From NCBI RefSeq assembly GCF_000003815.2, contig NC_049986.1, forward strand, positions 4,279,830 to 4,343,829: a stretch of DNA of 64,000 nt, given 5' to 3'. The DNA comes from Branchiostoma floridae. Taxonomy: Eukaryota > Chordata > Leptocardii > Amphioxiformes > Branchiostomatidae. This document shows, in pieces, positions 54,056-63,434 of this stretch. Under the pieces are notes generated by a model, which was not told where the DNA came from, did not search any database, and saw nothing but the letters and a program-made list of their open reading frames with translations. Position numbers and translations under genes: made by a program. Every line of letters starts with the position of its first letter. The first letter of the stretch is position 1.

Positions 54056-56773
54056 ATGTCTCTATGTTTCTCTCTCTCTGTCTGACCCCCCCTCTCTCTG
54101 TCTCTCTCTCCCTCCCCCTGGTATCTATGTACAGAAATTCCCAGACACACGGCATGTCCTTGTATTAAGAACGTTTGGTTTGTTTCTCCACAGAAATGGA
54201 ACTGGAGGGAACACAGAAGAGACCCCGCACAACTATCACCGCCAAGCAGCTCGAGACCCTGAAACAAGCCTACCAAAACAGCCCCAAACCCGCCCGCCAC
54301 GTCAGGGAGCAACTGTCGCAGGAGACGGGACTGGACATGAGGGTAGTGCAGGTAAATACAGAACACTTCTCTACTTATGTTAGTTCACACAAACTGCATG
54401 TTGAAAAAGGTAGACATAATTGCATTCCTCTCCAGCAAAAGATTTGTCAATATTGTAACTTGAACAAGATAGAAGACGAGTGTCATTTTATTGTTGACTG
54501 TTCACTATATAACAATGAGAGAAATATTTTCCTCAAATGTGTACAAGATAAGTTTCCATGCTTTCTGCATTTAAATAACACTGAAAATATTACATTTCTA
54601 GTGCAATTAGACAAACCATATATTCTAAACTCCACCTGCAACTACATTTACAACTGTATTAAGAAGCGAGAAGAAGTTGAACCTGTACATACTAGTACTA
54701 GTTTACTAGTACTTCAGACTTTGTAGTCTCAGTCATGTATCACACCCTACATAGATTGTACTTAGAATCACTAGGAGATGTATCCTATTCACCTTGACAT
54801 GTACTTTGCTTGTTAGAAAGCAAAAACGTACAATAAAGGTATTCATTCACTTATGATGGAAATGTGCTCCTCATTTTGTGATCAGTAAATGTAGGTCGGG
54901 AAAATGACAATGTGCACGTATTTTCTACAGGTGTGGTTCCAGAACAGAAGAGCGAAAGAGAAGAGACTGAAGAAGGACGCCGGTCGGGCCCGGTGGGGGC
55001 AGTACTTCCGCGGAAACAACAACAACAACAATATCAAACGGAAAGGCTCTCCGGCTAGAAGCGAACAAAATGGCGCTGTGGACGATCTAGACTCCGATCT
55101 CTCTAAGGATATAGTTTATTCAGGTATGCATCATTTATGAATATTGTAATAGGTATAAGAAACATGTTGAAGGTATAGCTAACATGTGTTTACATTCTTT
55201 AGAATGTCTCTTATGGTATTTTCGGGTGACTGTGGTGTTTAATTAAAGTTTTTGAGGGAAATCTTTCAGTGGAACTAGCTGCTACATGGTTTGACAGTTA
55301 ACATTCACCAAGCTAACAGAAAGAAAACAAACTAGTACGCTTTCTGAGAATGAGAAAAATTTGAAACAAAAATATATTTTGCTCGGTATCCAGCAGAATT
55401 CAGCCCAGGTTCTGGGACTGTATAGGTGGTCCATGTTGTTCCTCCCCAGTCACTTTACCCGGATTTATTCCACATAAACATAGTTTCAGGTATCCGGGCT
55501 AGAAAATGATCTCTTTTGGGCCCAGCATAGATTTAATTTGCTGCCCTAATCCTGTATCAATGTCTTGTACCAAACCGCTTGTTCACCGTTAGAGCCGTGG
55601 TGCGAATACTGAAGAACGCTCTGTGCTCCTAGTTTCCTATGTATGCCCTCTGTAATATCCAAAACAAAACTAACAAGAGGGAAGTTATACATTGGCGCCT
55701 AGTCCTGTCGAAAGGTTCCTGACACGGCTTGATTGTGTGCCGGGTCAGAGAAGAAAATTAAGACAATTCTGCCGGTGTAAAGAAATTTAATTAGATGCAT
55801 CACTTCTGACCGGACACGGCACAGAGCGAGACCTTCAAATTATTCCAGCAATTTTGAGGGCCGAATCTTGTCGTAATCCTACACGGCGGTGAGGCAAACG
55901 AAGTTATCCCGCCTTGATAGATCGGCGTGGCGAGCCAAGGTTCCCCACAATCAATGCGAGCGGAGTCGGTCATTTGTTGCGGGGGTATTGGGCGAATATG
56001 GCAGATGCACGGGTCATTATTTGCAGGCATATTTTTTGTCTTGCGCTGACACCCGGGCCCCAAGGGTTGCATCTACTCCCAGGTCAGAATCAATCTTACC
56101 GGGTACAGACTGCAGCAATAATCGTTAAAACTACTGCCAACTGTTTTCTGCACATCGATCTTCCACGCTAAGTACTGTATTGAATGTGGAGCCCGGTACA
56201 CGGAGGAAGGTTCTGGACTCGGGGGCAAACCAGAGAAATATATCAGCGGTTCAGCACCAAGGCCAGGCCGCTTGGCTGGGCTGCATTCGATGCCGCATTT
56301 TTACAAGACTTTTGTGTTCTTCCTTCAGCATCAAAAGCAAACCTGATAAAGAATAACACAACTAATAGATTTTTTCCGTCTTCACTCTATTTTCTACAGA
56401 TGGACAGATGGTAGCGATGAGCCCAGGAAGTGACATCTACCCGGGCGGGACTTTGGAAGGCGACCCCGCGCTCGGCCCCATGCCTACCAACCCGGGCTAC
56501 CCGGTAGACAGTAGTCCGTACCCCACACTACAAGGCGGGAACACCTACAACATGTCGCACTCTCCACCCGTCCCTCTCGGCGGCCCACCAGGCATCCACC
56601 CCGGCATGCCGTACGGAGATGGCGGGCTGGGCAGTCAGAGTTTCGGCCAAGCCATGAGGGTGATGGTGGGGGGACCCGGCTCGGACCTGTCCAGCGGCAG
56701 CAGTCAAGGCGGTTACCCAGACTTCCCTGCCAGTCCCTCCTCGTGGCTTGATGACGTAGACAGCCACTACTGA
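40743..56773 (+). CDS. Lhx3: LIM-homeodomain transcription factor Lhx3 (Lhx3/4)
   Basis: Nuclear DNA-binding protein; the family specifies motor neurons and interneurons and, in vertebrates, pituitary lineages, working with the LIM-binding cofactor Ldb/NLI and Islet. Exons: first exon a 40743-40899 or b 48977-49082, then 49483-49657 (LIM1), 51507-51709 (LIM2), 54194-54351 and 54931-55123 (homeobox), 56400-56773. Phases join cleanly: 419 residues with exon a, 402 with b. In form a, LIM1 starts at C58 (CAGC...H-x2-C...C-x2-C) and LIM2 at C116, and the homeodomain is about 186-245 ([35 protein letters not shown]), split between positions 46 and 47. A basic tail with an asparagine run and the Lhx3/4-specific C-terminus ([28 protein letters not shown]) follow. 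LIM1, LIM2, homeodomain and C-terminus all match this subgroup rather than Lhx1/5 or Islet. Confidence 0.96.
41891..41946. repeat. Dispersed repeat, copy 2
   Basis: CGCATGGTCAGACATTGTTA, ATGGCACCT, GATGAACTGAACTGAAC, as at 25240-25300. It lies in the large first intron of Lhx3. Confidence 0.6.
42000..45420. other. Lhx3 first intron, no feature recognised
   Basis: Only a short GTT run (42028-42047) stands out. 44583-44909 is an open, GC-richer stretch of 108 codons with no recognisable domain, perhaps regulatory. Confidence 0.4.
45428..45800. repeat. 40-bp minisatellite, about 9 units
   Basis: The unit GTGTGACATGAACGGTAGAG TTTGTAAACCAACGTTCAGG repeats with an exact 40-bp period (for example at 45545, 45585, 45625), with decayed units at both edges. 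It lies in the first intron of Lhx3. Confidence 0.95.
45890..46389 (-). other. Two overlapping unidentified open frames
   Basis: Minus-strand frames 46102-46389 ([20 protein letters not shown]) and 45890-46195 ([20 protein letters not shown]) overlap in different frames. No domain was recognised; it could be a decayed retroelement. Confidence 0.25.
47562..47791. mobile_element. Foldback MITE, copy 1
   Basis: Inverted along its whole length: CATAAAATTCCACCAGGTGC, CATAATACCGCCACCTCAAA on the left and TTTGAGGTGGCGGTATAATG, GCACCTGGTGGAATTATG on the right, with inner arms AGGTCTTCCCAAG / CTTGAGAAGGCCT. Ends TAACAT...ATGTTA. It lies in the first intron of Lhx3. Confidence 0.93.
48977..49082 (+). 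CDS. Lhx3: Lhx3 alternative first exon b
   Basis: ATGATG at 48977 opens [20 protein letters not shown] then [15 protein letters not shown]. The donor TCC C/GTAAGAA leaves in phase 1, as exon a does, so both join the LIM1 exon in frame. The preceding 300 bp are GC-rich, consistent with a separate promoter; I see no TATA box. Vertebrate Lhx3 also uses two first exons. Confidence 0.82.
49483..49657 (+). CDS. Lhx3: Lhx3 exon: LIM1 domain
   Basis: [20 protein letters not shown] and [20 protein letters not shown] with [15 protein letters not shown]. All eight zinc ligands of LIM1 are present (CAGC, H-x2-C, C-x2-C, C-x2-D). Acceptor TTTTCTGCAG, donor TTCAG/GTAAAA; enters phase 1, leaves phase 2. 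Confidence 0.97.
51507..51709 (+). CDS. Lhx3: Lhx3 exon: LIM2 domain
   Basis: [63 protein letters not shown]2 is complete. Acceptor CTCCCCAG, donor AGAG/GTAAGC; leaves in phase 1. Confidence 0.97.
53366..53592. repeat. TG-rich microsatellite region
   Basis: (GT)n with scattered A, interrupted by a twice-repeated GAACGAGTGC...TTTTTGCATGTGTATGAGAG block. It lies in the intron before the homeobox. Confidence 0.9.
53947..54120. repeat. (CT)n polypyrimidine tract before the homeobox exon
   Basis: Almost pure C/T on the + strand (TCTCTCTC, TTTCCCTTTC, CCCCCCTCTC), ending 74 bp before the homeobox exon 54194. It can form triplex DNA and is a reservoir of splicing-factor binding sites. Confidence 0.92.
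54194..54351 (+). CDS. Lhx3: Lhx3 exon: homeodomain positions 1-46
   Basis: [45 protein letters not shown]. Acceptor TCTCCACAG, donor GTGCAG/GTAAAT. It ends at the classic homeobox 46/47 intron site. A LINE tail follows in the intron and stays open in this frame. Confidence 0.97.
54396..54842 (+). mobile_element. LINE 3' fragment inside the Lhx3 homeobox intron
   Basis: [48 protein letters not shown], stop at 54724-54726, then AATAAA at 54832 (TACAATAAAGGTATTCATTC). It aligns with the 34-kb copy. Sense orientation, starting about 45 bp after the donor, and in frame with the exon before it: a read-through would add 124 residues in place of homeodomain helix 3. Confidence 0.92.
54931..55123 (+). 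CDS. Lhx3: Lhx3 exon: homeodomain helix 3 and basic tail
   Basis: [40 protein letters not shown], then the acidic [14 protein letters not shown]. Acceptor TTCTACAG, donor TTCAG/GTATGC, phase 1. The AGRxRWGQYFR block is specific to Lhx3/4. Confidence 0.97.
55640..56170. promoter_or_regulatory. Possible regulatory block in the last Lhx3 intron
   Basis: A single-copy-looking, GC-balanced block with TTTAATTAGATGCAT (TAATTAG homeodomain core) and no repeats, unlike the surrounding introns. Inference only. Confidence 0.25.
56400..56773 (+). CDS. Lhx3: Lhx3 last exon: C-terminal transactivation region
   Basis: [20 protein letters not shown], a proline/glycine-rich stretch, then [20 protein letters not shown] and [19 protein letters not shown] before TGA. 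The last 30 residues match the conserved C-terminus of vertebrate LHX3/LHX4 and insect Lim3. Acceptor TTTCTACAG. Confidence 0.97.
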
Positions 56774-58215
56774 AACACTGCCATAAAAACAGACATTGTT
56801 GCAGAGAAATACAACAGGAAATGATCAACTGACTGGTCTTGTGCAGAACAAACATGTTGGGGAAAAGAGTCCATTCCGCCACAAGGGAACAATGTAGACA
56901 ATGTCCAACCGACAGAAAAGTGGTTTGCTGACAAATTCAACACATTTCATTGTTTTATACGGTATTCCTATATCTAAAAAAAAGAGGATATTCTTTCAAA
57001 ACTTCACTCTCTCGAAGAGAAAATTTGTCACTCCTCTCACATTTACCTTGCTGCATACTCCTAATTCCGACATACATTATATTAGGACACCAGCAAACGG
57101 TTTACATATATGGAACAATTGAACTGATTTGTAAAGGGGGTTGGTTGATCATATATAACATTTTCTGTTGAAATATGGCGTTGTCAATTTCAAACTCAAC
57201 ATACAAATGCATATTATGTATATGTTGGTCAAAGATTCTCAATAGCGGAGACAAAAGTCAGCATTCTTTAGTAATGTTGTGAAAGACACCCTCCTATTCT
57301 AGATTCTAACAAAACGATGTCTTCAAACCGCACCGCGGTAACGTATCTTTGTAAAGTTCTATTTTTATGACAGAGCAAGGAAGACGGGTCTGTATAAATT
57401 ACGTGCGCATGCATGCGCAGTGCTTCATTTCTCGTAAACCCCCTGACCCGCCGTCAGTATTTATTAGGAGCGGAGCAGAGGTCGCGAAAATTAATTTTTC
57501 TCCGAAGTGGGCCATTACGTCGGAGACGTAACCGCGGGATTAATCTCTGTCAGTGGGCGGCTGATCGATTGCAGCGCCCGGTGAGCTACAGACGGCGGCC
57601 CGGGTACTCAAGCAGCCATGTTCTCTTCATATTCCAACACAGCGGAAAGTACCGTTACTCTCGCTGAGAATGTACATATGTTTTCTCATAAATTATTTCA
57701 CAAAAGCCATGATGTTTTACTAGAACTGAAGCAACGCCATTTCACAGGAAGTCCTTTTGACTTGAAGAAGTAGGATAAATTGCAACAATGTGTATGAGTA
57801 GAGAACATGTGTTGGAATAGAATCTTACCTAGAAAGTTCTAAGTAGCTGTCGGCATCCACTAATATATCATGTATTGCTACTGCCAATACTGATCCAACA
57901 ATCCTTCAGTGTTGTCTGAATTAGAATCGTAGTGAGAGCCCCAAATATATTTGTATGTGAAGTGGAAATGAAATGATTTATCTATTTATTCCGTTGTTTG
58001 TTTTTGTTGTTGTTGTTGTCTGTCTGAGCGTAGCATTGTAAAATTTGTTAGATCAACTTACAGACAGATTATGAGACGACTGTAGGGACCACACTGACCC
58101 ACGAAAAAACATTTCTTCTCAATTTCATGAGTAGCATTTTTTCGCCATTGCTGGAGTCTGTGACGTTGTTTCTGACATGTACATATATGAATAAAGAAAT
58201 TTCTATCGGATCTTC
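56774..58215 (+). other. Lhx3: Lhx3 3' untranslated region with poly(A) signal
   Basis: AATAAA at 58190-58195 is the first canonical signal after the stop, implying a 3' UTR of about 1.4 kb. A GC-rich block lies at 57410-57620. No microRNA-like hairpin was noticed. Confidence 0.5.
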
Positions 58216-59690
58216 AAAGTAAGCGTTTTTCTTGTAGCAATGTAGTCACGTGGTGGAATTTATAGGTCCCGAATGGGGAAACTGTCCACAAATTAATCAT
58301 GTTGCTGGGTAGTGGGCAATGTAGACAACTGCATGAGAGAGACATTAAACTCGTGACGGTTATGAACGAGTTGTGTGACTAGAATACAGTTGTGGGTGTT
58401 TCTGCTTGTGTGTGTGTGGGGGGGGAGGGGGGGTTTGTTCTATCTGGCTAGGTACATAGTAGTAGAAGTAGCTACATATCTCTTTTCCATTCTCGTTTTT
58501 TAGTCCTTTTGAAAATCAGTTTGATTCTGTAAAAGAGATGGAGAGAAAGCTTCCGAAACCAGAATGCTCCTTGTGATACTAGTCTAAAACCTTGTTGTAG
58601 TTGTTGGTACTTGAAAACATTACAGAAATTGGCCAAATGATGAGAATGAAATGATAGAGGATTCTAAGTCGATCCAACTTCTTTCTGTAATTTAGCAGCA
58701 TTATTGTTCATCGCTGGCGAATTCAAGAATAGTCGATATTCTACGGCTTTGTGTACTTTCAAAGTTGTCGTTATCTTAATGTGTATCAAGAATTGTAATG
58801 ATTGCGAAACAGACAAGTTTCTCCAAAAAAATTAATGGGGCTCAGATATTGTTGAATCGTCCTGAGCGAAACGCTGTACCCGTGTTAGTTTTGCTATCTA
58901 CGGTTTATCGCAAAACGTACCACATATTCACACACAAACAAACACACAACTAATTCAGACTACCCTAGAATTACCTCATTTACACATGCCCCATGGCTTT
59001 CTAGGTGCCGACACCCAAGAATGCAAATTCTTGTGCACCCGAGAAGTCGATAATCGAATTAAAGGAAACGCTTTTTGTATCCAGCCGAAATCGAAGCCGC
59101 AGTACTTAAGTAGCGTATCAAATCCTTCCTCACACAGTGAACAAAAACAACAAGCGGCGCTCTAGTGCTTACCTCGCGCTGATACCTAGTATTTGTCACA
59201 ATAAGTACGGACAGGTGTTGAATTGATACATTGTTTACAATGCCGCTTTATCTCACACCCAATTGTAACAACAAGTATTAAGTAAACAGCTGAGGGTTTA
59301 TTGCGATCTACTAGATGTAGTCGTTTATTTGTTTCCGTCTTTTCAAAAGTCTTGGAGTAGAATTCTTCAGTGCTTCATGTTCCAAGTGTTGGTGGATTAA
59401 CTACCGCCTTGCGACCCGCTCTCCTGCCATGGCAACACACAGTATGTTTTTCTAAATACAGGAAAGAAGTGATAAAACTGACAAGTGACGATTCTCATCA
59501 AATGCTGTTTATGTAGTAGACTACATTTAGTGTCCCTAAACATAAGCAGAGTACTAAGAATATCTGTCAACGTCCCTCACAACAGTTTAAATCATTGCTG
59601 TCATATTCTTGTACAACTACAAGACGCACTTTTTTGAGCATCGATAGTTGAGAGGAGAGTAAAACATGGGTACAAATGAATGAATGAATG
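58216..59690. other. Downstream intergenic, nothing recognised
   Basis: A G-rich run (58418-58433, GGGGGGGGGAGGGGGGG-type) could form a quadruplex. No gene seen. Confidence 0.45.
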
Positions 59691-60150
59691 AATCTTATTG
59701 CTCAACGATCGCACAAGGTACAATGTATGGCAACCAACAACAACTAATATCTATACAGACAATAGTATTACATACAGGGTTACATACAGAACAACAAAAT
59801 TTTATCGATAATAGTACAGTTATGTAGTGATCTGGTTTCGCATTCTCACAGTATAAAGAAACTGACCTACGTAGACGGATATATGAGATGAACATATTAG
59901 CCGTGTATGGAAAATATCGTTCTGTGTATCAGTAAGACTAGAGAGTAGTGTGTTTTGGTTCTAATTCAAACAATGTTTCTCTCTCTCTTTATTGTAGGTA
60001 GGACATTTCATAAAAAAGTGGAATTCATCTTCTATATTTTCATGACATTTAAGACACAGTCTCTGAGTGGCTGGTGTGTTACGGTAACGACCTTTTTTTT
60101 CAATTTCTAAACAATGTGCACTAATTCTCAGTTTTGTAATGCTGCATGTA
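59690..60150 (-). mobile_element. LINE C-terminal fragment and 3' tail (second family)
   Basis: The minus strand reads ITKLRISAHCLEIEKKGRYR, NTPATQRLCLKCHENIEDEF, HFFMKCPTYNKERE: the same type of Cys-Cys-His-Cys C-terminus as the first family but divergent. The tail GATCGTTGAGCAATAAG ends in (ATTC)n at 59680-59695. Confidence 0.85.
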
Positions 60151-61186
60151 AATGGTCTAAAATGAATCTGGAACTGTGACCAGAACCGAGTGTGTCATTT
60201 CTGGTGCCCCCTATGCTATGAAATCTGAAAACGAAAATTGTCAAAATGTTTGGGACAGAAGTTGTTTTTTTACATCACTAGGGCAAGGAGAGTCTACAGC
60301 TCTGGGCCATCTTGATTGTCGATATTAATGTTCACATTTTCGTTGAGTACAAAACAAAGTTGGAAATAAGGACATGAAATTTTTTGGATATTTTTAATGA
60401 ATGGGGACCTTGATTATACAGATATCCTCACTGACTTAAGTACAGGTCAGAACAAATGGATAGTTCACATATACACGTATACAATGTAAAACTCGCACTA
60501 CAACTGTATTCTAAGTGAATTCAACTTCTCCTCGCGTCTTTGTGATTGTGAACATGTAAGAAAAGGTATGTTTTTACAATCAAAGATTTACCTAAACTCA
60601 TTAGAAATATGCATTTGTCTATATTACTTTGTTTTTTAAGGTAGGGAAACAGGTTATGCCCTGAAATTTGAACCATGTCCCGTTTTTCAAGCCCCTATTT
60701 GATCCTTACTTGTACCTTCACGTGTAGCCAGGTCTGTGGGCAGGGAAGAAGACAACCTCCCCGAGTAAACGACAGGAATTTATTCCACAAATTGTGAAAC
60801 AATGGAGCACCTATGTTCCCTAAATGAGCCTTGCATGAGTTTGACGTAAGAGACGCCGTGCCTGCGGCAGGTTACGGCGAGGATTACGTACTTAGGTTTT
60901 CATCTTGTGTGGCCTTGTGTGTATGGTAATGTGGACTTTCCCCACAGGAAATTCTTCTTCAATCTCTCCCCCCAGCCATTGAAAAGTAATACAGCGTGGC
61001 AATACTGAAGTGTCGAACAGATACATTGTAATGTTATCAGAATTTCAGATAGCAAATACTGAGAAACCCCAAGTGGTGTGAAATTAACCTGTTCAGAGAA
61101 TTGACCTATGTTTGGGTGGGCGGTGGGACTGTATGTAAACAATGATATATCATTCAAACGTTACATGGGAAGTACCGCTCGGTTGT
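60151..61186. other. Intergenic, nothing recognised
   Basis: No gene or repeat could be supported. Confidence 0.5.
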
Positions 61187-61401
61187 TAACATCGACTATC
61201 ATAATTCCACCAGGTGTCATAATACCGCCACCTCAAAAAACGTTAGTATAGAGGTCTTCCCAAGATTGTCTTGAACACCGAATGTTAAATATCTTAAATG
61301 TAATACAATTAAGATATTTAGGTGTTGAAGACAATCTTGAGAAGGCCTTTTTTGAGGTGGCGGTATAATGGCACCTGGTGGAATTATGAGAATGTATGTT
61401 A
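61187..61401. mobile_element. Foldback MITE, copy 2
   Basis: Same as 47562-47791: CATAATTCCACCAGGTG...CACCTGGTGGAATTATG with inner inverted arms GGTCTTCCCAAGATTGTCTT / AAGACAATCTTGAGAAGGCC. Ends TAACAT...ATGTTA. It is the better-paired copy. Confidence 0.93.
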
Positions 61402-61560
61402 CCCTACATGGAATAAAGTACATCTTGGCTACTATGATATCATTTGATTTTATCAAATGCTCCATTTTGCCCTCAGCACTGTAACTTGAAATTCATTGGA
61501 TTAAATTCCAAGTAAGAAGTGGAAAGTGTGCGTTCGCCGCGTTTAAGTTCTCGGTTGAAG

Positions 61561-61599
61561 CAAGGAGGTTAAAAAAACACACCTCTTTCAACCTCCTTG
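61561..61599. repeat. Short hairpin CAAGGAGGTT
   Basis: CAAGGAGGTTAAA...AACCTCCTTG, as at 32351-32388; the loop differs. Confidence 0.6.
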
Positions 61600-61929
61600 G
61601 TTGAAGCGACCGTACTAATGTAAAGACCTACGAATAACGAAGCAGTGGGAGTGGGAATGTCGCACAAGTCTGTCTTCCGATTGTAAATTCCATTGTAGAT
61701 CATTCTATGTTCTTGAGGAGTTCTAAGAGTTTCGAGCTGTTTCTTATTATTTTCTACTACTTCATTTCACCTTCCTTCACTCGTACCCTCTTTATGCTGT
61801 TTTTGAATCTGAAGAAATGCAATTCTTCATAAATGTAAACGTAAGCGAGGATATTTCTCCCTGTCAGAATATAACGTTACGTTGTCTGATCAAACATGAG
61901 CAAAATAGACATTTCCTTTGTTCCATTAT

Positions 61930-62222
61930 AAAGTTCATTGCAAATCCTTGCCCGTGGGCTACTTGCAGGTAACATAAGAGATTCAAACAGTGTCTACTCT
62001 AGTCTAAAGCTTGTAAAAGCTAACTCTAGATCCTGGTTATTGGGTTTCAACTCCTTTCTCAAAGACAGTGGAAGACGAAAGATCCCACCTTTTCTATTAT
62101 GTGTGGGTTTTGTGATGTTAGAAGGATAACTGTTTTCTTTTTGTCAGTGAATATGAGGAAGTGGGATGGAATTTGATGACGTCTTCAAACAGGTCTTTTC
62201 TTCGTGATTATAGAAAGAGCAG
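61930..62222. repeat. Interspersed repeat, copy 2 (SINE-like)
   Basis: Aligns with 3637-3950 throughout. The B-box-like word is degraded here (GGGTTTCAACTCC). Confidence 0.7.
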
Positions 62223-63208
62223 TTTCACATAAAATGTGTTTCGTCTTCCACCACGTTTTGTTCTGTTCATCCTTTGGTGAAACGTGAAATGTCCCCTTGT
62301 TGTACAAGAGGCATACGCACCGCCCGCCCGCTCCACTTTAACTGTGGATGGATGAATATTGAAACCAGGGCCTCGTGTCAGCTTGCTAATTACATCATTC
62401 AAAACATTGTCTGGCGCCAGAAATTTCCACTGGAAAGGAGAGGGTTCGTGACGCGAGCTGAGGCGTTGGTTGAAATATTTGCCCAGACAATGGTACCCGA
62501 CGCAAGAAAGATATTCGTAATATTTGCGATATGATAGTAAAAATAAAGTCCGGGTGCTGTGTTACGGGAGGGGGGGTGGTGTAGGTGTAGGACTTTAGAT
62601 TCACACTGCAACTACAGTCGACTGAACAACCGTGGACGGACATATTGTCGGAATAAAGACAAAATACACTAAAACAGTCATTGTAAAGAAAGACAAATCG
62701 CACAGACAATAGCTCTAAACTCAGTGTCAGTAATCTTGACAAACTCCAGCGTTCCTGAGGTGAATATTCAGTATAACAGGTGTCTGACGGTCTCAGGTAA
62801 CCCTATGAGGCAATCAGCCACACGTGCAGGCAATCAGGACCCGATGAAAAACGCGCGCCTGTAAAACGTGCGGTCCTAAGTACTTTATACCCACTGGCTG
62901 CGGTAGGTACATAACAACAACATCCAAATCATGTGTGGGTGGGGGAGGGGGTGCAATCTACCGATAAGTGAATATCATTACATTCATATATGCATATATT
63001 GTTGGCGCGTTAAGACCATAGGCGGGGTGCCCACACGTGCGTGGGGCTGAAGTAATAAAGACCCAAGTTATCACGGCTTCAGATATGTCATGTGATGCCG
63101 AACGATTCTGGCGCGGATTGCATGTTTTTATGCACAACACGTAATCATGTTTTGAAGGCCTGTCACACACAGACAAAGGACACTCCACGTGACATATCTT
63201 AAGGTGCA
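62223..63208. other. Intergenic, nothing recognised
   Basis: No gene or repeat family could be supported. Confidence 0.5.
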
Positions 63209-63434
63209 CTCTCACTGCACTTGCGTCAAGTTTGCGTCACTGTGGGTTTCGTTCACTGTGTCTTCTTATTTTCTCCAATTTTTTATAACTTAGATATTGC
63301 GTAATACGTAAAAGTATGACCCAGAAGACGACAAAATACACAAAAAGTAAGAAAATTAATTCTTTATCTCTGAAATTCATTGAGTATCTTTCGAACCCCG
63401 CAGTGACGCAAGCTTGACGCAAGTGCAGTGAGAG
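63209..63434. mobile_element. MITE with CTCTCACTGCACTTGCGTCA ends
   Basis: The left end CTCTCACTGCACTTGCGTCA, AGTTTGCGTCACTG is mirrored by CAGTGACGCAAGCTTGACGC, AAGTGCAGTGAGAG on the right. A half copy is at 26906-27033. Confidence 0.92.

Noticed and set aside
53659-54366. 235-codon minus-strand ORF with REREREK run
   Set aside because: Antisense of the (CT)n tract and the homeobox exon; no independent coding signal.
56484-56882. 132-codon minus-strand ORF
   Set aside because: Antisense of the last Lhx3 exon, open because of its G+C-rich codons.
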